Shown: positions 24,625 through 32,903, counted from the first letter of the stretch. The stretch: DNA of 49,274 nt from an uncultured Planctomycetaceae bacterium (GCA_946408825.1 CAMJTU010000032.1:1-49274); one strand, 5' to 3'. Program-made: numbers and translations. The notes: a model not told the origin generated them from the letters alone.

Positions 24625-25654
24625 GTTCTTCGTTTCCTTTTTCTAAGTCGCCGTTGCGCGGAGAATCTTCGCGTTCTGCTTTTTCTAACGTCGCCTTTGT
24701 TTGTTTCAGCAATTCTGCGATCATCCGCTCGGAAGCCCGTCTTTTTTCGAGAAGGAGCCATTCCGGCGTAAAAATGGATTCTCTTTGGCGAGGAAACATC
24801 GCGGAAAATCTTTCGGAACGCGCGTTCCCATAACGCGCGTCCAAATATAAGAGTTCTAGGAGCGTAGCGTCCCTATGGAGCGTGGCGTCCCTATTGTCGG
24901 GGATTCGGTAGACTCTCTTTCTCACGCTTTTGCCGACGCTCCGCGTTTTATTTACCTTTGCGGGAATCTTTTTAGGACGAGGCTTGGGAACGCGTTTCCG
25001 CGATTTGAGAACTCCCAAACCTTTGTTTTTTCGGCTTGAATTTGTGGTGCAGGAGATAAGGGGCGCGCCGGACGAATCGCAAAGCGGCGATTTGGACGTG
25101 AAGGGCGTCGCTTTACGGACGTATTCGAGCCGCAGTTCCCAGAAGGTCGCCTGAATTGATTCGCCGCGACCGCGCCAATTGTTAGGGACGTATTCGACGT
25201 CAAAAACGCGTTCCCAATTCTTTTCCTTCATTTCTCGACGTTGAGGCTCGGGAAGAGTTTGATATTGCTCTTCTAACTCGTCGTCTTCCTCGTTTGAATA
25301 CGAAATAAGCTGGTTGTTTAGAATGGAATGCCAAACGTCAAAATCAGAGAGGAGAACGTCTTTGTCTGGAACTTCAAGTTCCAATCGGACAAATCGTTGG
25401 CCTTTTTCCCCGCAGTTTTTAATAAACCAGCCAAGATTCGGTTTTTTACAATCCCTCGTCCACAGGAACCACGCCCATATCGGATAGACGACGCCGCGCG
25501 GTTTGGCGCCAATTCGCCGAATCATTTGGGCGACCATCCAATCGTACGCGGGCTTAAAATCGGGAAGCCCCTCGCTCCGTAAGTCGCAACGGTAAACGCC
25601 TTTCTTTAAAAGCGTCTTGTAAGACGCTTCGTCTTGAATTGTCCAAAGAATCAT
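24614..25654 (-). CDS. DUF3841 family protein with basic C-terminal extension
   Basis: The first about 175 residues fit DUF3841: MILWTIQDEASYKTLLKKG, AYDWMVAQMIRRI, YPIWAWFLW and LELEVPDKDVLLSDF near VWHSILNN. Function is not established. The family is normally about 180-200 residues; here 346, because a Lys/Arg/Pro-rich linker and a helical tail were added. In the tail an 18-bp tandem duplication (24859-24894) encodes Arg-Asp-Ala-Thr-Leu twice. The start at 25654 has GAGG upstream and is preferred over one 12 codons earlier. It overlaps the GNAT gene downstream. Confidence 0.85.
   Translation of the reverse strand: MILWTIQDEASYKTLLKKGVYRCDLRSEGLPDFKPAYDWMVAQMIRRIGAKPRGVVYPIWAWFLWTRDCKKPNLGWFIKNCGEKGQRFVRLELEVPDKDVLLSDFDVWHSILNNQLISYSNEEDDELEEQYQTLPEPQRREMKEKNWERVFDVEYVPNNWRGRGESIQATFWELRLEYVRKATPFTSKSPLCDSSGAPLISCTTNSSRKNKGLGVLKSRKRVPKPRPKKIPAKVNKTRSVGKSVRKRVYRIPDNRDATLHRDATLLELLYLDARYGNARSERFSAMFPRQRESIFTPEWLLLEKRRASERMIAELLKQTKATLEKAEREDSPRNGDLEKGNEEHEQ
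24859..24894. repeat. 18-bp tandem repeat inside the DUF3841 gene
   Basis: GGAGCGTAGCGTCCCTAT is followed at once by GGAGCGTGGCGTCCCTAT, 17 of 18 identical, encoding a duplicated six-residue unit. Confidence 0.85.
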
Positions 25655-25722
25655 TGATAGACCTCTTTCCCCTTTTCTTCTTCGTTTCACTACGATATCT
25701 GAACTACTCCGCGGCGTCGCGG

Positions 25723-26271
25723 TCAGTCGAGTTCCAATCTCATGAGCGTCAATTCCTGCCAGCCGGTCAGTCGCGAATAGAATCCCCGCGGGTTGCGCCC
25801 GTATTCGACAAAGCCCTCGCTTTGATAAAGAGCGATCGCGCGCTGATTTTCCGCGACGACCTCAAGCTCTAGCTGCGCGTACCCCGCAATCCTCGCGCAT
25901 TCGACGCACGCTCGCGTCAACGCTCGCCCGATTCCCAGTCCCCAGAAATTTTGATCTACATGAAGCCCGAGCGTTGCACGGCGTCTTATTTTATCAAACG
26001 TTCCGATTTTTTCAATTCCGGCAAGCCCGACGATTCTGTCGCCAATATACGCGAGAAGTTCGATTTCGTCGGCGCTCGCCGCCTTCTTCGCGAGAAATTG
26101 CGCTTCCTCGTCGACGGTCATGTCGTTTTCGTCCGGGTACGAGAGGAGATAATCCGTCTGTTCATGACCGAGGATAAAAATTTCCAGCGCGGTCCTCGCG
26201 TCCTGTTCAACTCCGTTTCTCAAACGAAGCGTCCGCCCGTCCTTCAGCCGTATTGTCTTGTCGTATTTCAT
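25723..26271 (-). CDS. GNAT family N-acetyltransferase
   Basis: A 182-residue GNAT enzyme of the RimI/YhhY-like kind. It begins MKYDKTIRLKDGRTLRLRNG; the acetyl-CoA loop is VDQNFWGLGIGRALTRACVE and NQRAIALYQSEGFVEYG is the C-terminal signature. An ATG ten codons upstream is in frame, but those codons read into the dispersed repeat, so the start at 26271 is chosen. The substrate is unknown. Confidence 0.9.
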   Translation of the reverse strand: MKYDKTIRLKDGRTLRLRNGVEQDARTALEIFILGHEQTDYLLSYPDENDMTVDEEAQFLAKKAASADEIELLAYIGDRIVGLAGIEKIGTFDKIRRRATLGLHVDQNFWGLGIGRALTRACVECARIAGYAQLELEVVAENQRAIALYQSEGFVEYGRNPRGFYSRLTGWQELTLMRLELD

Positions 26272-26292
26272 CCTATTGAGCCTCCGACGTCG

Positions 26293-26534
26293 CCAGCGCA
26301 AGCGCGCTGGACCGCGATATTTGCCTCATGGCGCGTGATAGCGCTTGAGTGCGAACTGGCGAAAACTCTAGATCGCCGCTCGTTGGCGCGGACGTCTAAC
26401 CCAATAAACTAGGCGTTCTGTGTTCGGCAAGCGACCAACGGGAGCGAAAACCGAATCAAGCGCGCGGTAGCGCGAACTGTCCGTCGCGACGTCGCGACCG
26501 CGGTAGCGCGAACCGTCCCCCGCGACGTCGCGGG
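26293..26534 (+). repeat. Dispersed palindrome-rich intergenic repeat
   Basis: This copy shares its full layout with 48994-49203: a CCAGCGC-type palindrome, GCCTCATGGCGCGTGATA, AACTAGGCG, GTGTTCGGCAAGCGACCAAC, then GGGAGCG, CGCGCGGTAGCGCGAAC and a palindrome of the form CGCGACGTCGCG. Here the last block is doubled. It separates the GNAT gene from the small gene at 26537. Confidence 0.85.
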
Positions 26535-26536
26535 CG

Positions 26537-26965
26537 CTACGACTTGCGCGTTCTCTTTAACGCGTCGTATGTTTCCGAAAGCCACTCGTTATAGCGATCA
26601 TAGGGGGTCTGGGTCTGCCAGTCTAAGAGTTTGTTTAAAGACTTGAGATCCGCTTCGACGCCGGCGCTCTCGTACTGCTGCGGATCGCGGTTGACCGTTA
26701 CGACATGACGGTCGTCGTCTTTAAAGTCGATTCGGTAAATACAGTATCCCGTCCAGCTGCGATGAACCCAAAGAGTCGAGCCTTCCATATACCAGAACCA
26801 TTTGTCTTCCATCGACTGTGGGATATTGCCGCGGCGGAGCGCGGTCATTTCCTCGTCGCTAAAAGACCTGTTGAGCGTGAAAGTCGCATGACGCTCAGGC
26901 ATGAGCTTTGTTTTCCAGTCGTCGCGACGGGCGACGCGTGTTTGGTTTTTGCTTTCTTCCGTCAT
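26537..26965 (-). CDS. Small conserved hypothetical protein
   Basis: A 142-residue soluble acidic/aromatic protein with no recognised catalytic motif. Notable is the Trp/Tyr-rich core: QSMEDKWFWYMEGSTLWVHR followed by SWTGYCIYRIDF and VTVNRDPQQY. Similar segments are known to me from uncharacterised proteins, some near ADP-ribose-binding modules, but I cannot assign a family with confidence. The start at 26965 has GGGGGA upstream; the longer frame to 27034 overlaps the pectin-lyase-like gene. It follows that gene by 25 bases and is probably cotranscribed with it. Confidence 0.75.
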   Translation of the reverse strand: MTEESKNQTRVARRDDWKTKLMPERHATFTLNRSFSDEEMTALRRGNIPQSMEDKWFWYMEGSTLWVHRSWTGYCIYRIDFKDDDRHVVTVNRDPQQYESAGVEADLKSLNKLLDWQTQTPYDRYNEWLSETYDALKRTRKS

Positions 26966-26990
26966 ACCTTCCCCCAATTCAAATTCCGCG

Positions 26991-28268
26991 TTAATCGCGC
27001 GCTTTCGGGCTCGAAACAGGAGCGTCGTCGACATGAACGACGCCCTCGACGCGGACGTTCCTCACGTTGTCGACGCCCGACTCGTAACAGACGCCCTGCG
27101 ACTCCGGGTTGTAGTCTTTGACGTTCTCGATCGAAGAGTCTGCCAGCGACCCCGCGATCAGAATCGCCTGACGCGAGCGCGACTCGATATTGCGAATCGT
27201 GAAGGCGTAAGCGTCGCCCAAGGGCGTGACGCCGCCCCACGCGGGGTTTGCGTCGCCGATTCGAACCGTCGCGCGATCGACGACGCCCGCCGGCGACTCG
27301 TCTACGACGTTCTCGACGAGGACGTCGTAGAGCTTGATTCCCGAACCGTTGAGAAGCCGGACGATCTGATGACCGCCCGCCGCGTATCCGGCGACGTCGC
27401 GAATTTCGACGTTATGGACGTCGAGATTCTCCTCCTCCGAATAGTCGCAAACCTCCGTCGAGCCGAATACGCCGCCTTCCTTCGCCTTAGGAACGATCGC
27501 CGTGACCGCGACGAGGTCGTCGCCCGTGCGTCCGCTAATCCCTTTGACGAAGATATTGCGACAACCTTTGCGAAGGTCGAGCCCGTCGACGTTGAGAACC
27601 TTGGCGTTCCGACCGTCGATCTCGCGCGTCTCCGTCGAATCGAATCGCAGGTTTTCGACGATCCCGTTCGCGCATTTTTCGAGCGAAACGCTCCATGCGT
27701 GCGCGCCGACGATCGTCAAGTTCCTAATCGTAAACTTGTCGACGTTCGCGAAAAGAATCCCGATATTGCGCCAGTCTCCCGTCTGCGATTCGCCCTCTTT
27801 GCCCGCGTCCGTCCCGTACGTGCGCTCCCCGAGTTTCTTGCCGCTGTCGCCTGTCGCCCGAGGATGATCCGCGCCGACGAGTTTCGCGTCGCCGCTCCCG
27901 ACGACGCAGACGTTTTTAATCGGCGCGACCTTCTCGATTCCCGCGCCGCAGTTCGCGCTGCGGATGAAGTTGTCGCGACATTTGTCGGAGAGCTTCAGCG
28001 TGCAGGATTTTAGCGTGAGCGTCGTGTCGGAGGGGAGAAGAATCGCGGAATCGAGAAGCCAGTAATCCCGATCGGCGACCTCGTCTGGAACGCGCGGCGG
28101 AATAACGACCGTTCCGTTATGATATTGGACCCCGGCGTCGACGGCGGCGGCGATTCGTTCGGAATCGGTTCCCGCGTAATCGTTCGGGTTGTTGGAAGGA
28201 ACCTGCGCGAACGCCGAACTCGATAGCGCGAGCGTCGCCGTAAGGACCAATAATAACAGACGTGACAT
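26991..28268 (-). CDS. Secreted pectin-lyase-fold protein, GH28-like
   Basis: A 425-residue protein with a signal peptide (MSRLLLLVLTATLALSSSAF, AQVP) and a right-handed beta-helix. Features in common with GH28/polygalacturonase-type enzymes are the entry segment with AAAVDAG, the WRNIGILFANVDKFTIRN strand region, NVDGLDLRKGCRNIFVKG and RTGDDLVAV (the Asp pair region), and AAGGHQIVRLL. It likely cleaves a plant or mucin glycan at the surface; exact specificity cannot be told. The start at 28268 has GGAG seven bases upstream; the longer frame to 28370 lacks support. Confidence 0.85.
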   Translation of the reverse strand: MSRLLLLVLTATLALSSSAFAQVPSNNPNDYAGTDSERIAAAVDAGVQYHNGTVVIPPRVPDEVADRDYWLLDSAILLPSDTTLTLKSCTLKLSDKCRDNFIRSANCGAGIEKVAPIKNVCVVGSGDAKLVGADHPRATGDSGKKLGERTYGTDAGKEGESQTGDWRNIGILFANVDKFTIRNLTIVGAHAWSVSLEKCANGIVENLRFDSTETREIDGRNAKVLNVDGLDLRKGCRNIFVKGISGRTGDDLVAVTAIVPKAKEGGVFGSTEVCDYSEEENLDVHNVEIRDVAGYAAGGHQIVRLLNGSGIKLYDVLVENVVDESPAGVVDRATVRIGDANPAWGGVTPLGDAYAFTIRNIESRSRQAILIAGSLADSSIENVKDYNPESQGVCYESGVDNVRNVRVEGVVHVDDAPVSSPKARD

Positions 28269-28399
28269 ATCGTTTCTCCTTCCGCGCTCCGACGGCGCGA
28301 GAATAGATTCCGAAGAAAACGCGACTCGCCGGCCGCGCTCGCGCCGTTCCTTGTAATAAGCGCTATTCAAATATAAACGCCGCGCGCGACGTTATACGC

Positions 28400-28428
28400 A
28401 GTGTACGCCGAAAGAACGACGACGTCAA
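28400..28428 (-). promoter_or_regulatory. Sigma70-like promoter for the GH28-like gene
   Basis: On the minus strand TTGACG, 17-base spacer, TACACT. It would give a leader of about 125 bases. Confidence 0.5.
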
Positions 28429-28461
28429 CAGTCAAGAGACCGACCGCCGCCGCCGACGAAG

Positions 28462-28490
28462 TTGACGTTTTTATCGATTATGTCAATTAT
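28462..28490 (+). promoter_or_regulatory. Sigma70-like promoter for the sulfate transporter genes
   Basis: TTGACG, 17-base spacer, AATTAT. It would give a leader of about 150 bases before the ATG at 28649. No known sulfur riboswitch is apparent in that leader. Confidence 0.5.
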
Positions 28491-28648
28491 TCGGTCTTTC
28501 CAAAATCTATCGATTCGCTATGATACCCTTTGCCGATAAAACTCAGACGAGGAGTCGAGGCGAATTTTTGACAATGCGAATCGGTCGTCTCACACCTAAT
28601 GAAAAGCTCCCGTCGGTCCCGAAAACTGGGAAAGGATTGACCAAGATT

Positions 28649-29773
28649 ATGACAAAGCGCAATATATGCGTTCTTTTACTCGCCGTCGTCGCGATCGGCT
28701 GTTTTGTCGTCGGTTGCAAGCCCGGCGCCAACGGCGGAACGCGCAAGGTTTTCAACGTCTCCTACGACCCGACGCGCGAACTTTATAAAGCGTACAACGA
28801 ACTCTTCGTGAAGCATTGGCAAGAGAAGACGGGCGAGACGATCGAAGCGGAGACGAGCAACGGCGGCTCCGGCGCGCAGGCGCGCGCGGTGACGCAAGGA
28901 CTCGAGGCGGACGTCGTGACGCTCGCGCTCGCGTCCGACGTCGATCTCGTCGCGAAGGCGGGGTTGTTCGCCGCCGGCGCGGAAGATTCCAAATCGGATT
29001 CCTACTGGCAGAAGCGACTTCCGAACAACAGCTGCCCTTACGTCTCGACGATCGTGATTCTTGTCCGCAAAGGGAACCCGAAAGGAATTAAGGGCTGGGA
29101 CGACCTGACGCGCCCCGACGTTAAGGTCGTGACGCCGAACCCGAAGACGTCCGGGGGCGCGCGGTGGAATTACCTCGCCGTCTGGGGCCACGCGCTCAAT
29201 AAGGCGCTCGCCGCCGACGGAGGTCTCGACGCGTTCAAGGCGGGAACAATCCCGCAGGAGAAAATCGACGCCGCGCAGAAAGCGGCGTTTGAGTTCACAG
29301 AGAAAGTCTTCCTCAACGCGTTCGCGCAAGGAATGCAGTCCGGCGCGCGCGGCGCGACCGACGATTTCGTCAAGAACGGCGTCGGCGACGCGTTCCTCGC
29401 GTGGGAAAACGAAGCGATTCTCGCGAAGTCCTACTCCGGCGACGCGCTCGAGATCGTCGTGCCCGAACTCTCCATCAAGGCCGAGCCGCCCGTGACGATC
29501 GTCGACTCCGTCGCCGACGCGCGCAAAACGCGCGATATCGCCGAAGAATACCTGAACTACCTCTATTCGCCCGAAGCGCAGGAATTGATCGCCAAGAATC
29601 ACTATCGCCCGTACTCCGAAGAGGTCTTTGAGAAGTTCAAGGGCGACTTCCCCGAGACGACGCTCTTTACGATCGACGAAATCTTCGGCGGCTGGCGGGT
29701 CGCGCAAGAGGAGCATTTCGGCGAGAACGGGTTCTTCGACAAGATGCTCGCGGATTTCGCGAATAAGAAATAA
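28649..29773 (+). CDS. sbp: Sulfate ABC transporter substrate-binding lipoprotein
   Basis: A 374-residue binding protein. The signal peptide ends with a lipobox (IGCFVVGC), so it is lipid-anchored. The Sbp signature NVSYDPTRELYKAYNELF opens the mature part and SNGGSGAQARAVTQGLEADV is the sulfate-binding loop; YVSTIVILVRKGNPKGIKGW and TSGGARWNYLAVWG follow. Length and motif order match Sbp/CysP. The lipobox fixes the start at 28649. The CysT permease follows 37 bases later. Confidence 0.95.
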   Translation: MTKRNICVLLLAVVAIGCFVVGCKPGANGGTRKVFNVSYDPTRELYKAYNELFVKHWQEKTGETIEAETSNGGSGAQARAVTQGLEADVVTLALASDVDLVAKAGLFAAGAEDSKSDSYWQKRLPNNSCPYVSTIVILVRKGNPKGIKGWDDLTRPDVKVVTPNPKTSGGARWNYLAVWGHALNKALAADGGLDAFKAGTIPQEKIDAAQKAAFEFTEKVFLNAFAQGMQSGARGATDDFVKNGVGDAFLAWENEAILAKSYSGDALEIVVPELSIKAEPPVTIVDSVADARKTRDIAEEYLNYLYSPEAQELIAKNHYRPYSEEVFEKFKGDFPETTLFTIDEIFGGWRVAQEEHFGENGFFDKMLADFANKK

Positions 29774-29810
29774 TGATTCAATCGAAAGACGAGTACGGCG
29801 GGGATATGAG

Positions 29811-30632
29811 ATGAAAATCGTTCAGCACAGCGTTCTGCCCGGTTTCAATATCACGATGGGATTCACGATTACCTATCTGTGTCTCGTCGTGCTCATTCCG
29901 CTTACGGGACTTTTTGTCGTCTCCGCCGGAATCTCCTTTGAAAGAGCGTGCGAGATTATGTCGAACACGTTCGTGAAGCGCGCGTTCTATCTGACGTTTC
30001 GGACGTCCTTCATCGCGACGTGCGTCAACGCGTTCTTCGGACTGATCGTCGCGTGGACGCTCATGCGCTATCGGTTTCCCGGGCGCCGGCTGCTCGACGC
30101 GATGATCGATCTGCCCTTCGCGCTTCCGACCGCCGTCTCCGGCATCGCGCTCGCGCGCATTTATTCCGAAAACGGCTGGATCGGACGCTATATGCCCTTT
30201 GGAATCCGCAATACTGAGATCGGCGTGACCCTCGCGCTCATCTTCATCGGGCTGCCGTTCGTCATTAGAACGCTGCAGCCCGCGCTCGAAGACTTCGATC
30301 GCGAGGTCGAAGAGGCCGCCGCAAGTCTCGGCGCGTCCCGCTGGCAGACCTTTCGTCGCGTGATCTTCCCGTGTCTGCTCCCCGCGCACATCAGCGGGTT
30401 CGCGATGGCGTTCGCGCGCGCGCTCGGGGAATATGGCACCGTTATCTTCATCGGCGGCGTGATCCCCGGCAAGACGCAAACGATTTCAACCGTGATCTTC
30501 GAAAAAGTCGAAGAAAACAATCTCCAGGCGGCGGCGCTCGTCGCGCTCGTGACGCTCGTCGCCTCGTTTCTTACGCTGCTCCTCATCAACGCCGCGCAAG
30601 TCTGGGCCAACCGCCGCGCCATGACAATCTAG
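29811..30632 (+). CDS. cysT: Sulfate ABC transporter permease CysT
   Basis: A 273-residue integral membrane permease with about six hydrophobic helices. RFPGRRLLDAMIDLPFALPT and TAVSGIALARIY match CysT/CysU, and EEAAASLGASRWQTFRRVIF is the EAA loop that contacts the ATPase; LGEYGTVIFIGGVIPGKTQT is the C-terminal family signature. The ATG at 29811 is preferred over longer frames reaching back into the binding-protein gene. The partner permease cysW and ATPase cysA do not follow; repeats begin 20 bases after the stop. Confidence 0.95.
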   Translation: MKIVQHSVLPGFNITMGFTITYLCLVVLIPLTGLFVVSAGISFERACEIMSNTFVKRAFYLTFRTSFIATCVNAFFGLIVAWTLMRYRFPGRRLLDAMIDLPFALPTAVSGIALARIYSENGWIGRYMPFGIRNTEIGVTLALIFIGLPFVIRTLQPALEDFDREVEEAAASLGASRWQTFRRVIFPCLLPAHISGFAMAFARALGEYGTVIFIGGVIPGKTQTISTVIFEKVEENNLQAAALVALVTLVASFLTLLLINAAQVWANRRAMTI

Positions 30633-30650
30633 CGGCGACGTCGCCGCAGA

Positions 30651-30720
30651 CGGTTCGCGCTGCCGCGCGGAGGGGGAATCTTCGCTCCCGTTGGTCGCTT
30701 ACCGAACACGCGGCGCTACG
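30651..30720 (-). repeat. Dispersed intergenic repeat (reverse of the 26.4 and 49.1 kb copies)
   Basis: CGGTTCGCGCTGCCGCGCGG, then CTCCCGTTGGTCGCTTACCG, matches 14491-14556 and is the reverse complement of the core at 26.4 and 49.1 kb. Confidence 0.75.
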
Positions 30721-30741
30721 CATGCGGCGCCGCCGCGGCCG

Positions 30742-30760
30742 CCCGCCGAAGGCGGGTTTT
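30742..30760 (+). terminator. Rho-independent terminator downstream of cysT
   Basis: CCCGCC, loop GAA, GGCGGG, then TTTT. It is about 110 bases after the cysT stop and is the first good terminator of the transporter transcript. Confidence 0.65.
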
Positions 30761-30799
30761 ATCATGAGCGGCCGTTCATGCGTATGTTTTCGCCTCCCG

Positions 30800-30864
30800 T
30801 TGGTCGGCTTGCCTTGTCGCAGACGCTAGCGACCAGCGGGAGCGGGTTTTTACGCGCGCGCGGT
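30800..30864 (+). repeat. 65-bp direct repeat, left copy, terminator-like
   Basis: It is nearly identical to 31926-31990. The element with the preceding CTCCCG forms a long imperfect hairpin (TTGGTCGG side with CTAGCGACCAGCGGGAG) followed by CGGGTTTTTACG, so it can act as a terminator. The two copies bracket the toxin-antitoxin pair. Confidence 0.85.
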
Positions 30865-31108
30865 AGCGCGAACCGTTCGCCTCAACGTCGCGCCCGTTTT
30901 GTCTTTTTTCTAAAAACGAGTCGTTTTAATAGCGGGCTTGAGCCCGTCGAGTCGAGGTGTATACTAATCGGAAGAGACTTTGCGACTTTAACGGCGCCGA
31001 ACGCCTGAGTTAAGTCTTCAAACAAGTATTGTCACACAAAATTATTTTCGCCCCTTCTGTTTACTTTATATCGGGGAAACGTCGGATTGGCAGATTGGAG
31101 CTGATTCT

Positions 31109-31393
31109 ATGGAAACGATCGTAACGCCGATTTCCGTACCGAAGGAGATGACGCCGTATCTCCAAGGCGTTGAAGAAAACGTCGCCTTTGAACAACGCGC
31201 AATGTTATTATATCCCTTGATTCGTCGTCGCGTTATTTCTCACGGCAGGGCGGCCGAGATCCTTGGCGTTCCTAAACTTGATCTTATCGATTGTTACGAT
31301 CAATTAGGAATTCCTTATCTCAATCAAACGCGCGAAGAACTGGACGAAGAAATCGCCGGCTTTGCGCAACTGAGGGAGAAGAGAACGAAATGA
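31109..31393 (+). CDS. UPF0175-type antitoxin
   Basis: A 94-residue protein with a helix-turn-helix-like centre (RRRVISHGRAAEILGVPK) in the layout of the UPF0175 family, which pairs with PIN/DUF3368 toxins. GGAG lies nine bases before the ATG. The stop overlaps the toxin ATG as ATGA, the usual coupling. It is complete although its toxin is interrupted. Confidence 0.88.
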   Translation: METIVTPISVPKEMTPYLQGVEENVAFEQRAMLLYPLIRRRVISHGRAAEILGVPKLDLIDCYDQLGIPYLNQTREELDEEIAGFAQLREKRTK

Positions 31394-31881
31394 TTGTCGT
31401 GTCCGACGCCACGCCTCTTATTTCTCTGATGAAGGCTTCAAAATTGTGAATATTGGAGCCGCTTTTTCAAGAAGTTCTTATACCGGAAGCGGTCTATAGA
31501 GAACTTACAACCAACCATAAATTTCAAGAAGAGGCGTCGCAAATTATAAATAGTCGCTTTATCAAAGTTGTTTCGGTAAATCAGGGAATTGTGGACGATT
31601 TACGGAACGCATCCGGGTTAGATCAAGGAGAAAGCGAGGCGATCGCTTACGCCAACGAAAAAGGCGGCGACGTCCTCTTAATGGACGAGGCTCGCGGTCG
31701 GCAAGTTGCAAAAACGTTGAACCTATACGTCATGGGAACAATCGGCGTCCTGTTGTTCGCGTACGAAGATAGTCTTCTTACCCGATTGGACGCCAAACAA
31801 GCGTTAGACTGTCTCAAGAAGGCCAATCGCCATATCGGAGACGATTTGATAAACTACGCGTTGAGTAAGATTAGCAAATAA
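31390..31881 (+). pseudogene. PIN-domain (DUF3368) toxin interrupted by an in-frame TGA
   Basis: The frame opens MIVVSDATPLISLMKASKL with the first PIN aspartate, then meets TGA at 31447-31449 and continues ILEPLFQEVLIPEAVYREL, then GLDQGESEAIAYANEKGGDV, LMDEARGRQVAKTLNL and GTIGVLLFAY to the stop at 31881. The acidic residues of the PIN ribonuclease site (Asp of SDAT, Glu of GESEAI, Asp of MDEARGR) are all present. The downstream part alone lacks the first aspartate and would be inactive. A single substitution (for example from GGA, CGA or TGG) explains the stop. Family toxins cut RNA; this one is probably dead. Confidence 0.88.
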
Positions 31882-31925
31882 CTTCGACTATATGTTCAAC
31901 GCGTAGAGCGAATCTTTGCTTCTTA

Positions 31926-31990
31926 TTGGTCGGCTTGCCTTGTCGCTGACGCTAGCGACCAGCGGGAGCGGGTTTTTACGCGCGCGCGGT
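31926..31990 (+). repeat. 65-bp direct repeat, right copy, terminator-like
   Basis: Matches 30800-30864 with about two differences. It overlaps the 3' end of the XRE regulator gene and supplies its stop codon (31976-31978 read on the minus strand). Confidence 0.85.
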
Positions 31991-32509
31991 GGAATTCGGC
32001 GCCTTTGCGTCGGTTCCCGCGAGCGCGGCGACGAGGTCCGTGTAGAAAAGGAGCGCGCGGTCGCGCTGGCGCGGCGTGAGCGCGTCGACGAACCGTCGCG
32101 TCTTTTCGCGCGTCTTCGCGTCGAACGGCACGTTTTCGTCGCGCAAAAACGGAATTTTCGGACAGAGCGTAAAGCTCTGCGCCGCGTTCATAAAGTCGGG
32201 GAAGGGCCGTCCTTCGCCCGTTTCGAGCCATTCGCGATCGACGGCGAACGTCCGGCAGAGCGCGTCGAGCGCCGCGGACGACGGGTCGACGGCGTTCGTC
32301 TCCCACGCGATCAGCGCGGAGGAGGCTACGCCGATCGCGTCGCTAAACGCCGGACGCGTATACCCGAGCGCGAGCCGCAGTTTTCGTATGCGCGCCCCAA
32401 TCGACGCGGCGCGGCCCGGCGCGTCGACGCTGATTTTCGGCGTTCTTCGCGACGCCTTAGACTTCTCTTTTTTGGAACCGTTTTCCAATTCATTCAACGG
32501 CGTGTTCAT
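31976..32509 (-). CDS. XRE-family helix-turn-helix regulator
   Basis: A 177-residue protein. The HTH lies at about residues 36-90: GARIRKLRLALGYTRPAFSD, AIGVASSALIAWETNAVDPS and LDALCRTFAVDREWLETGEG, the last being the Cro/CI-type WLLTGEG pattern. An acidic/basic N-terminal tail and a helical C-terminus (about 130-165) complete it. The final residues and stop codon lie inside the 65-bp repeat, so the C-terminus may be altered relative to homologues. It could control the adjacent toxin-antitoxin or helicase genes, but it faces away from the former. Confidence 0.88.
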   Translation of the reverse strand: MNTPLNELENGSKKEKSKASRRTPKISVDAPGRAASIGARIRKLRLALGYTRPAFSDAIGVASSALIAWETNAVDPSSAALDALCRTFAVDREWLETGEGRPFPDFMNAAQSFTLCPKIPFLRDENVPFDAKTREKTRRFVDALTPRQRDRALLFYTDLVAALAGTDAKAPNSTARA

Positions 32510-32873
32510 TGTTTCGTCCTTTCGTTAGACGTGTGTGAAATAAACCTTTCTAAGCATGATCACATGCGGTTGTCGAAACTCGACAGAGAGCGCGCCAACG
32601 CGCTCCCCGGACGTCTGAAACGATAATTCCAGCGTCCTAACACAAAGTAAATTAAGAAGATATTTCAGAAAATCTGGAATACCGTCCCCGTAGCGAGGAC
32701 GCGTTTACTATATCGTTCGCGGCGCCTCGCGCAAGAGGATTTTTTCTTATTTGACGCGCCGCGCAGCGGCGGAAAGCGCGCCGAATCTTCTTCCGGACCG
32801 GCGAATTCGCGGTCGGACGCTCGAAAAGAAAAATTCTAAAAAAATTACCAGATAGGACAGATTACGACCATAT
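32510..32873. other. Intergenic region without a recognised gene
   Basis: It contains AT-rich patches near 32640-32680 and 32825-32850, a weak hairpin CCTC / GAGG followed by six T (32725-32745), and an imperfect GCATGATCACATGC palindrome near 32552 that could be an operator of the XRE gene. Nothing else is seen. Confidence 0.5.
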
Positions 32874-32903
32874 AAAAGCCCGACGCGTCGTTGAACGCGT
32901 CGG
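32874..32903 (-). terminator. Terminator downstream of the GC-rich helicase gene
   Basis: CCGACGCGT / ACGCGTCGG (32880-32888 with 32895-32903), six-base loop, then CTTTTAT on the minus strand. Confidence 0.75.

Larger units (their letters stand above)
28269..28648. other. Divergent promoter region between GH28-like gene and sulfate-binding gene
   Basis: No gene seen. It holds two divergent promoters (separate entries). In-frame ATG codons at 28520 and 28574 precede the sulfate-binding lipoprotein but would bury its signal peptide. Confidence 0.65.
30633..31108. other. Repeat-filled intergenic region between cysT and the toxin-antitoxin pair
   Basis: No gene seen. It holds a GCGGCGACGTCGCCGC palindrome at 30632, a dispersed repeat, a terminator, a terminator-like 65-bp direct repeat and a short GGGCTTGAGCCC hairpin at about 30934. 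A TATACT at 30960-30965 with TTGAGC 16 bases before it may be a promoter for the antitoxin. Confidence 0.65.

Noticed and set aside
26901..28013. Plus-strand 370-residue open frame
   Set aside because: Shadow of the GH28-like gene, which has a signal peptide and family motifs.
31447..31449. TGA as selenocysteine or recoded codon in the PIN toxin
   Set aside because: The family has no Cys or selenocysteine at this position, no stem-loop of SECIS type was seen, and other genes in the window use TGA as a normal stop.
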